Shown here piece after piece: positions 7,687 to 13,678 of a DNA stretch of 27,845 nt. Numbering within the stretch: the stretch's first letter is position 1; every line of letters begins with the position of its first letter. Location: assembly GCA_002314775.1 (NCBI GenBank), contig DCHE01000001.1, positions 5,686 through 33,530 of the forward strand, given 5' to 3'. The position numbers and the translations under genes were made by a program. Below the pieces are notes generated by a model. That model made no database searches. It was not told the DNA's origin and saw only the letters and a list, made by a program, of their open reading frames with translations. The DNA comes from Lachnospiraceae bacterium UBA1760. GTDB lineage: Bacteria > Bacillota > Clostridia > Lachnospirales > Lachnospiraceae.

Positions 7687-8271
7687 TTAAAGGAATTCGA
7701 AATCTCCGTCTCCCTCTTCTTCGCCATCGCCAATCATCATCTTGTTAGGCTTTCTGTTGTCCTCAATCTCTCCAACGAAGATCTCATCATCATCAGAAGC
7801 AACTGAAGTCTCCTCCTCAGCCTTCTTAAAGAACTTAGATGTAGCTGACTTCTTCTCCTCAGCCTTTGGCTCTGCCTTAGGAGCTTCCTTAACTGGCTCT
7901 TCCTTTGCAGGCTTGCCCTTTGCAGCACCTAAAATCTTATCGCTTTCTTCCTTAGCCTTGGCAATGATTGCAGCAGCCTGCTTCTGAGCTTCCTCAACAA
8001 TCTTCTTTGCCTTCTTATCATCTACAGGATCACCGTAGCTCGATACATTCTCAGCCTTTGATATTTTATTCTCAAGATCAAATATTGTAAGTCTATTCTC
8101 TTTGATCTTCTCGTTTGCTTTCTCAAGTTCATCTGCAAGTAACGAATTCTCGTTAAATACTTCTTCATATGCCTTATATACAGTATTAACGAATGTATCA
8201 ACATCAGATGCCTTATATCCAAACAAGCCTTTCTTAAATGATTGATTCTTTATCTCACTTGGTTGAAACAT
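7687..8271 (-). CDS. DivIVA-family coiled-coil protein
   Basis: A peripheral membrane scaffold protein of the DivIVA/GpsB family, which marks poles and septa and recruits division, chromosome-segregation or wall-synthesis partners. The N-terminal DivIVA lipid-binding module is clear (FQPSEIKNQSFKKGLFGYKASDVDTFV), followed by a coiled coil to about residue 125. The rest is a Lys/Glu/Ala/Pro-rich tail with an acidic end (GDGEEEGDGDFEFL). The start at 8271 is preferred because GGAGGG sits 9 bases before it; an in-frame ATG at 8292 would place that site inside the gene. At 194 aa it is within family range. It has its own promoter and terminator, so it is probably monocistronic with some readthrough to ruvA. 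Confidence 0.85.
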   Translation of the reverse strand: MFQPSEIKNQSFKKGLFGYKASDVDTFVNTVYKAYEEVFNENSLLADELEKANEKIKENRLTIFDLENKISKAENVSSYGDPVDDKKAKKIVEEAQKQAAAIIAKAKEESDKILGAAKGKPAKEEPVKEAPKAEPKAEEKKSATSKFFKKAEEETSVASDDDEIFVGEIEDNRKPNKMMIGDGEEEGDGDFEFL

Positions 8272-8307
8272 TACTTTACGCCCTCCATACATAAATATAC
8301 TATTGAA

Positions 8308-8335
8308 ATTATATCATATTTTGAAATTCTTGCAA
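8308..8335 (-). promoter_or_regulatory. Sigma-A promoter for the DivIVA gene
   Basis: On the minus strand TTGCAA (8335-8330) and TATAAT (8313-8308) are 16 bases apart, with TG one base before the -10 hexamer (extended -10). It gives a short leader of about 30 bases before the ATG at 8271. Confidence 0.75.
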
Positions 8336-8412
8336 GTTGAATTATATTTTTTACGCAGATTATTTCATTTTTTGTAGAATTTTCCTAATGAATTACTATA
8401 TTGCGATATTTA

Positions 8413-8421
8413 TGATATAAT
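8413..8421 (+). promoter_or_regulatory. Extended -10 promoter for the YprB-like gene
   Basis: TGATATAAT is an exact extended -10 element about 43 bases upstream of the ATG at 8464. No good -35 is seen 17 bases upstream, as is usual for extended -10 promoters. Together with the DivIVA promoter it makes this a divergent promoter region. Confidence 0.65.
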
Positions 8422-8463
8422 GTTTTCTGTTATTTTGACAATAATTACAAAAAGGATAAACGA

Positions 8464-9576
8464 ATGTTAATAATAGATGAGATTGCAAATAGCAAGGAAG
8501 TTTTAAAACTAAATTGTATTTCTGAACACTATAATCCAGAGGAAATTATAATGTTTGATATTGAAACTACTGGCCTTTCTCCTAGGAATTCCATCATTTA
8601 CCTGATTGGAATGAATTACTATGAGGATGGAAACTGGAAGATTTCTCTTCTTTTCAATGATGACGGCCAGTCTGAGGTAGAGCTTATCAAAACCTTTATG
8701 GAAAAGCTTAAGAATTACAAATATCTGATTCATTTTAATGGTGATACCTTTGATATCAAATTTGTGACAACAAGGCTTGAGCTTATTAACCTTAAGCTTA
8801 AGCTTGGAATAAATAATAATTTTCCTCTTGTCAAAAGCATTGATCTTTATAAGCTGTTTAAACCCTTCAAGAAGCCTCTTGGTCTTCCTAACGCCAGACA
8901 GAAAACAATTGAGGAATATCTCGGAATTAATAGAGTTGACGAGTATAACGGTGGTGAGCTTATAAATGTCTACTTCGATTACTTAGCTTCTGGCAATGAG
9001 AAGCTTAAGACTCTTCTTATTCAGCATAACCGTGACGATATGGAGGGAATGTTTTTTCTGTCCTCCATCTTTTCGATAAGAGCGTTATTTGAGGGAAAGA
9101 TTAAGGTTCATGATTTCTCGGTAAAAAAGAAGGATGACTCACTTTATTTTATTATCAATGTAGATTTAGAACACAGCCTCACCACTGATATTTCAATTAT
9201 TAAAAATGGTGTTCTTATCAACACCTTCACAGATACTGCAACAATTCGTATTCCTATCGAGCAGGGCGAATTCAAATACTTCATTTCTGAGACAGGTGAC
9301 TATTACTACATCCCTGAGCTTGACTATATTATCCGCAAGGATTTTAAAGCCGACTATTCAGATTATGAATTACAGAAGCCAAAAAAATGTAACTGCTTCA
9401 TACCGGCCGAGGGATACTTCCTTAAAACCTTTGATCAAGTAGGCTGTCTCAAGTGCTTCAGGAAGGATTACTCTGATAAGCAGAGCTACATAATGCTCTC
9501 AGATGATTTTCTCTCTGATATTGAATTTGTTTCATGTTATGTTAAAAATGTACTTAGGAGTATGCAGTATAAATAA
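8464..9576 (+). CDS. YprB-like ribonuclease H-fold exonuclease
   Basis: A 370-aa protein with an N-terminal DEDD-type 3'-5' exonuclease fold (RNase_H_2/YprB family). Metal-binding motifs in order are FDIETTG (Asp32, Glu34), FNGDTFDIKF (Asp94/Asp97) and HNRDDMEG (His188, Asp192), the expected ExoI, II and III positions. The C-terminal 170 residues are not a domain I recognise, but they contain KCNCF and, about 22 residues on, GCLKCF, a possible four-Cys metal site. AAGGA lies 7 bases before the ATG. It faces the tmRNA gene across a shared terminator. Nuclease activity is well supported by the acids; the substrate is unknown. Confidence 0.8.
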   Translation: MLIIDEIANSKEVLKLNCISEHYNPEEIIMFDIETTGLSPRNSIIYLIGMNYYEDGNWKISLLFNDDGQSEVELIKTFMEKLKNYKYLIHFNGDTFDIKFVTTRLELINLKLKLGINNNFPLVKSIDLYKLFKPFKKPLGLPNARQKTIEEYLGINRVDEYNGGELINVYFDYLASGNEKLKTLLIQHNRDDMEGMFFLSSIFSIRALFEGKIKVHDFSVKKKDDSLYFIINVDLEHSLTTDISIIKNGVLINTFTDTATIRIPIEQGEFKYFISETGDYYYIPELDYIIRKDFKADYSDYELQKPKKCNCFIPAEGYFLKTFDQVGCLKCFRKDYSDKQSYIMLSDDFLSDIEFVSCYVKNVLRSMQYK

Positions 9577-9605
9577 AAGAAGCTCATGCAGAGAGAAGCA
9601 TTCAG

Positions 9606-9657
9606 CAAAAAAACAGTCCACAAGCAACAAATCAATACTGCTTGTGGACTGTTTTTT
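9606..9657. terminator. Bidirectional terminator between the YprB-like gene and ssrA
   Basis: A 14-bp stem, ACAGTCCACAAGCA (9613-9626) with TGCTTGTGGACTGT (9639-9652), is flanked by a run of A on the left and T on the right. Both strands therefore end in hairpin plus T tract, suiting the convergent YprB-like gene and tmRNA gene. Confidence 0.9.
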
Positions 9658-9686
9658 AGTTAACTGATAATCTCAGCAATTATTAG

Positions 9687-10023
9687 TGGACTAGACGGGG
9701 GTCGAACCCGTGTCCAAAGGCCAATTCCCTGTACTTCTACGAGTGTAGTTAATTCTTTGACATTCCCTCTGTCGTGCGGGAATTAACACCCTAACGACTT
9801 TAGTAGCTTCATAATACGCCCACTGGCTCAAAGCTTTGCCAGTGTCGTTTCTCACATAGTCGAAGCCTGGGTCCTAAGGTGTGAGTGCCCTAGGTCAGAC
9901 TGCAGCCCTTAGGCTGCGTATGCTAAATTATCTTCAGCGTTTATTTTTATTTTTGCCATTTGACGCATTGCATGCGACCCGCTTCTCCAGCTGCATAACC
10001 CCTGTCGAAACCAGTACTAGCCC
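9687..10023 (-). ncRNA. ssrA: tmRNA (transfer-messenger RNA)
   Basis: Rescues ribosomes stalled on mRNAs without a stop codon by acting first as an alanyl-tRNA and then as a short mRNA for a degradation tag. The 5' end GGGCTAG pairs with the 3' CTAGTCC to make the 7-bp acceptor stem with one G-U pair. GGTTTCGACAGGGG follows at the 5' side, and the T arm GGACACGGGTTCGACCC is at the 3' side. The tag frame (minus strand, 9956-9909) reads AKIKINAEDNLAYAA then TAA, with the usual hydrophobic AYAA-type end. The terminal CCA is not encoded: the genome has ACTA after the acceptor stem. Length is 337 nt before CCA addition. SmpB and RNase R are encoded just upstream. Confidence 0.96.
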
Positions 10024-10044
10024 TTATTTATTAATAGCTATATG

Positions 10045-10056
10045 ATGACTAGTCAT
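10045..10056. promoter_or_regulatory. 12-bp palindrome upstream of ssrA
   Basis: ATGACTAGTCAT is a perfect palindrome 22 bases upstream of the tmRNA 5' end, about where a -35 element would lie. It might be an operator or chance. A -10-like TATTAA precedes the RNA start, but no clear -35 hexamer is visible. Confidence 0.3.
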
Positions 10057-10081
10057 ATAAGCTTAATATACTTAACTCTTA

Positions 10082-10465
10082 CTACTCTGCAGCCTCTGTA
10101 GTGCTTGCTTCTGTAGCTTCTGTAGCATCTGTTGCAGCCTCTGTAGTTGCATCAGTAGTTGTTGCATCAGTTGATGATGCATCTGTAGAAGATGCAAGCT
10201 CAGCTCCAGCATAAATCTCGCCATACTTTCCATCATAATATGAATCAAACCATGAATCATACTGTGTTATTGCAACAGTTCTGTTCTTGTCTGCCTGCTC
10301 CTTGGAATACTTATAGAGCTTCTTACCAAGAGGAATTCCGATTGCTGCACCAACAAGAATTGCAACTACGCAGATTGCCAAAATCTTCTTAATCTTCTTC
10401 TTTTTAATATCCTTAGCTCTATTCTTTTTTTCCTGCTTATAGCGGTCTACCTTTGCCTGACTCAT
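10082..10465 (-). CDS. Small one-TM protein with Ala/Thr/Glu repeat tail
   Basis: I do not recognise the family. The 127-aa product has a strongly basic N-terminus (residues 1-27, rich in Lys/Arg), one hydrophobic span at about 28-46 (ILAICVVAILVGAAIGIPL), and an outer part of about 80 residues. The last 40 residues are a low-complexity Ala/Thr/Ser/Glu/Asp run (repeats such as TDAT, TEAA). By the positive-inside rule the basic end is cytoplasmic. AGAGGTG precedes the ATG and a sigma-A promoter lies upstream, so it can be expressed apart from smpB. It sits between smpB and ssrA; a link to trans-translation is possible but only positional. Confidence 0.75.
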   Translation of the reverse strand: MSQAKVDRYKQEKKNRAKDIKKKKIKKILAICVVAILVGAAIGIPLGKKLYKYSKEQADKNRTVAITQYDSWFDSYYDGKYGEIYAGAELASSTDASSTDATTTDATTEAATDATEATEASTTEAAE

Positions 10466-10522
10466 ATTACACCTCTAGTTATTTGTATTTAAATTTCGTA
10501 TATACATAAACGTACGCTTGTT

Positions 10523-10551
10523 ATTTTATATAAAATGACGCAAAAAATCAA
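10523..10551 (-). promoter_or_regulatory. Sigma-A promoter for the small membrane protein
   Basis: On the minus strand TTGATT (10551-10546) and TAAAAT (10528-10523) are separated by 17 bases. It starts a transcript about 50 bases before the ATG at 10465 that could continue into ssrA. Confidence 0.55.
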
Positions 10552-10574
10552 GTTAAACATAAAAATATCACAAT

Positions 10575-11042
10575 TTATCTAAGCTTCATCTTATAATCAC
10601 GCTCAGCCTCACGTTTTGCATCCTTCTTTGCGAGATCCTCTCGCTTGTCATAGAGCTTCTTACCACGTGCAAGACCAATCTCAACCTTTACAAGACTTTC
10701 CTTGAAATAAACCTTAAGAGGAACTATGGTATAGCCCTTTTCCTTCTGCTTGCCTAAAAGCTTATTAATCTCGCTCTTATGTAACAAAAGCTTTCTGTTT
10801 CTTAGTGGATCTCTATTAAAAATATTACCCTTCTCATAAGGAGTGATGTGCATATGATAGATGTACATCTCTCCCTTCTCAAAGCCAATAAATGATTCCT
10901 TAATGCTTGCACCACCCTGTCTCAAAGCCTTAACCTCGGTACCAACAAGTGAAATACCGGCTTCAAAGGTTTCATCTATAAAATAATCATGATATGCCTT
11001 TTTGTTATTAGCAATCAGTCTGTTCGTCTTTTCCTTCGCCAT
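10575..11042 (-). CDS. smpB: SmpB, tmRNA-binding protein
   Basis: Binds the tRNA-like part of tmRNA, places it in the empty A site of a stalled ribosome and reads the vacant mRNA channel with its C-terminal tail. It is 155 aa, the normal length. The N-terminal NNKKAYHDYFIDETFEAGI and LVGTEVKALRQG blocks, HMHITPYEKGN, and the central RNRKLLLHKSEINKL and LARGKKLYDKRE are all diagnostic. The basic tail KKDAKREAERDYKMKL is intact. The first 35 bases overlap the 3' end of rnr in another frame, so translation is probably coupled to RNase R. Confidence 0.97.
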   Translation of the reverse strand: MAKEKTNRLIANNKKAYHDYFIDETFEAGISLVGTEVKALRQGGASIKESFIGFEKGEMYIYHMHITPYEKGNIFNRDPLRNRKLLLHKSEINKLLGKQKEKGYTIVPLKVYFKESLVKVEIGLARGKKLYDKREDLAKKDAKREAERDYKMKLR

Positions 11043-13221
11043 CTTTTTGGATCCTCTCTTTATAATATTTTACATCCAACTCGTCTAAAAGCTTAAAATC
11101 AATTGTTCGATTTATCTTATCACATTTCATAACCTGAATAAAGACCTTATCGCCAAGCAGATATTTCTTCTTCTTACGCTCGCCAATCATGGCATACTTT
11201 GATTCATCATAGTAATAATAATCATCATGAAGATAAGCTACATTTACTGCACCCTCAACAGTATTAGGAAGCTCCACAAAGATATTCATCGAAGTAAAAC
11301 CAGAGATTACTCCCTCGTAAACCTCGCCTATTCTTTCTGCCATATACTCAATTTCCTTAAGCTTTACAACATCTCTCTCGGCCTCCTCAGCTCTTCTCTC
11401 CTTCTTCGAGTTATCATCGGAAACCTTGCCTAAAATTGCACTGTAATGCTTAATTCTGTCCTCATTCAGCTTACCATGAAGGTTCTCCTTAATTATCCTG
11501 TGAATCTGAAGATCAGGATATCTTCTGATTGGAGAAGTGAAATGACAGTAATACTTGCAGCCAAGGCCAAAATGACCAGTACATTCAGTAGAGTATCTTG
11601 CCTGCTTCATAGATCTTAAGGTCATCTTTGAAACCATAGCTTCATATGGCTCTCCCTCAATCCTTGTAAGAAGCTTCTGAAACTCCATCGGATGGAACTT
11701 ATCTCTTGTAATCTTTAGGCTAAGTCCAAAGCCTCTAAGGAAGTATGAAAGCTGTTCAATCTTCTCAGTATCAGGCACATCATGAGTTCTGTATTCAAAT
11801 GGAAGCTCCTGCCAGAAATAATCCTCAGCGACAGTCTCATTTGCAGCAAGCATAAAATCCTCTATAAGCTTCGTTGCAACATTTCTCTCATGCTGGGCAA
11901 TCTCAACTGGCTTTTTATTCTCATCAAGAATAATCTTTGCCTCAGGGAAGTCAAAATCAATAGAGCCTCTCTTGTGTCTGTTCATACGAAGAAGATTGGA
12001 AAGCTTAGCCATAAGGAAAAACATCGGAACAAGCTCCTTGTATCTCTCAACCGGTGCATCCTCAGTCTCTTCAAGTATCTTTGCAACATCTGAATAGTTC
12101 ATACGCTCATTGACATTGATGACACCCTCACAGATTTCATGGGAGATAATCTTACCAGTTTCATCTATATCCATAAGACAGCTAAGACAAAGTCTGTCTA
12201 CACCTGCATTTAAGGAACAGATTCCATTTGAAAGCTTGTGTGGAAGCATAGGAATTACTTTATCAATAAGGTAAACACTTGTACCTCTTAAAAATGCCTC
12301 CTTATCAAGAGGTGACTTCTCAGTTACATAGTTTGTAACATCTGCAATGTGAACACCAAGATGATATATTCCATTCTCATAGGATAGAGTTATGGCATCG
12401 TCAAGATCCTTTGCATCCTCTCCGTCAATTGTAACTGTATCTAGCTGTCTCATATCCTTTCTGCCGGAGATTTCCTCCTCACTCACGCACTCAGGAATTC
12501 TTTCAAGATAGTCCATAACCTCCTCTGGAAAATCAGTTGGAAGGTCGTGCGTTCTAACAACAGTTAAGATATCTGCACCAGGATCATTGATGTGACCAAG
12601 AATCTCAGTAATCTTACCCTGTGGTGAACGATTATTAGAGCCATAGTCAGTGATGTCAACAATTACCTTGTGTCCACTCACTGCACCCTTTGTATCCCTC
12701 GCAGCAACGAAGATGTCAGTTGCAATCTTCTTATTGTCCGGAATAACAAAGCCGTATCCTTCAGCCTTATCGAAGGTTCCGATTACACTTTTTATCTCGT
12801 GACTTATTATCCTTATAACCTCAGCCTCGGCTCTTTTTCCATCAGCAGATTTTTTGATTGCCTTTACAAGGACCTTATCCCCGTTAAATGCGTTCATCGA
12901 ATTTCTTTCATGTATGAAGAAATCGCTGTCCATACCCTCAACCTCGACAAAGCCAAAGCCTTTCTTATTACCTACAAAGGTACCTTCAAAAATATTAGGC
13001 GAACCCAAGGCATACTTTCCATTCTTGGTTTTTGAGATTTTAAACTCATTCTGGAGCTCATTTAATATATTTAAAAGCTCCTCCTTATCCTCATCCTTAA
13101 CTGAGAGTGCAAATACAAGCTCCTTAAATTTCATAGGCTTATACTGCTTCTCACTCATAAAATCTATTATTAACTTTTTTCTTCTTGCTAAATCCTTGTC
13201 CTCATTATTTGTATTACCCAT
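11008..13221 (-). CDS. rnr: Ribonuclease R (RNB-family 3'-5' exoribonuclease)
   Basis: A processive hydrolytic exonuclease that degrades structured RNA and, with SmpB-tmRNA, the defective mRNA released in trans-translation. The order is an N-terminal winged helix, two cold-shock/OB domains (GTFVGNKKGFGFVEV; GTFDKAEGYGFVI), the RNB catalytic domain and a C-terminal S1 domain (GEVYEGVISGFTSMNIFVEL). The catalytic acids are in IDGEDAKDLDDAI, residues about 265-277. Start ATG 13221 is chosen because AGGAGG lies 8 bases before it; a GTG at 13230 would overlap that site. It is 737 aa. The RNase R tail is short and ends in an acidic/Lys mixture. It is directly upstream of smpB, as in many Firmicutes. 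Confidence 0.96.
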   Translation of the reverse strand: MGNTNNEDKDLARRKKLIIDFMSEKQYKPMKFKELVFALSVKDEDKEELLNILNELQNEFKISKTKNGKYALGSPNIFEGTFVGNKKGFGFVEVEGMDSDFFIHERNSMNAFNGDKVLVKAIKKSADGKRAEAEVIRIISHEIKSVIGTFDKAEGYGFVIPDNKKIATDIFVAARDTKGAVSGHKVIVDITDYGSNNRSPQGKITEILGHINDPGADILTVVRTHDLPTDFPEEVMDYLERIPECVSEEEISGRKDMRQLDTVTIDGEDAKDLDDAITLSYENGIYHLGVHIADVTNYVTEKSPLDKEAFLRGTSVYLIDKVIPMLPHKLSNGICSLNAGVDRLCLSCLMDIDETGKIISHEICEGVINVNERMNYSDVAKILEETEDAPVERYKELVPMFFLMAKLSNLLRMNRHKRGSIDFDFPEAKIILDENKKPVEIAQHERNVATKLIEDFMLAANETVAEDYFWQELPFEYRTHDVPDTEKIEQLSYFLRGFGLSLKITRDKFHPMEFQKLLTRIEGEPYEAMVSKMTLRSMKQARYSTECTGHFGLGCKYYCHFTSPIRRYPDLQIHRIIKENLHGKLNEDRIKHYSAILGKVSDDNSKKERRAEEAERDVVKLKEIEYMAERIGEVYEGVISGFTSMNIFVELPNTVEGAVNVAYLHDDYYYYDESKYAMIGERKKKKYLLGDKVFIQVMKCDKINRTIDFKLLDELDVKYYKERIQKDGEGKDEQTDC

Positions 13222-13285
13222 CTTAAGCACCTCCTAACCTAAAACTGTTCAAATACTAACCAAAAATATCAATTTCCCCCTAAAG

Positions 13286-13314
13286 TAAAAAATGCCTATC
13301 ATACGATAGGCATT
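13286..13314 (-). terminator. Intrinsic terminator between secG and rnr
   Basis: AATGCCTATC and GATAGGCATT form a 10-bp stem with a 4-base loop; on the minus strand TTTTT follows. It lies 10 bases after the secG stop, so rnr-smpB either have a weak promoter in the 64 bases that follow or depend on readthrough. Confidence 0.85.
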
Positions 13315-13324
13315 AATAAATCTA

Positions 13325-13570
13325 TTACATCCACTTTGAACTAAGAACAAGTGTGATTACAAAGAAGAGAACTGTAAGAGCTGCTGTAGCCTTTACAATC
13401 ATAGCGTCCTTTGAACGACCCTTATTCTTATTCCAGTAAGAATCTGTACTTGGTGCAGAACCACCAATTGAAGCTGAAAGTCCCTGATTCTTACCTTCCT
13501 GCATCAAAACGATTATTGTTAATGCTATCGAAATAATAATTAAAAGAATTGTCAAAATTGTCTTAACCAC
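13325..13570 (-). CDS. secG: SecG, protein-export translocase subunit
   Basis: A small partner of the SecYE channel that eases SecA-driven protein export. It is 81 aa with two membrane spans (residues 4-22, ILTILLIIISIALTIIVLM, and 60-78, ALTVLFFVITLVLS). Between them lies the conserved cytoplasmic loop QEGKNQGLSASIGGSAPS, containing the QE-K--GLS signature. The start is GTG with AGGAGG 8 bases upstream. The order secG-rnr-smpB-ssrA is conserved in Firmicutes and supports the call. Confidence 0.95.
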   Translation of the reverse strand: MVKTILTILLIIISIALTIIVLMQEGKNQGLSASIGGSAPSTDSYWNKNKGRSKDAMIVKATAALTVLFFVITLVLSSKWM

Positions 13571-13632
13571 TGAATTAACCTCCTGGATAAATGAGATACT
13601 TAAAAATATACCTCAACACGTCATACTAGGAT

Positions 13633-13661
13633 ATACTATCACAACTTATTTGAAGTTTCAA
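13633..13661 (-). promoter_or_regulatory. Sigma-A promoter for secG
   Basis: On the minus strand TTGAAA (13661-13656) and TAGTAT (13638-13633) are exactly 17 bases apart, about 60 bases before the secG start. It separates secG from the upstream GTPase-nuclease gene. Confidence 0.7.
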
Positions 13662-13678
13662 TATGTTTTTTATAAAAA

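Noticed and set aside
7742..7987. Long open frame on the plus strand opposite the DivIVA gene, and similar long antisense frames elsewhere
   Set aside because: They lie opposite Lys/Glu-rich or conserved coding sequence, lack ribosome sites and show no family features; they are by-products of codon bias.
9687..9720. A separate tRNA gene suggested by the T-arm sequence GGGTTCGACCC
   Set aside because: It is the 3' part of the tmRNA; its acceptor partner lies over 300 bases away at the tmRNA 5' end and no anticodon arm is present.
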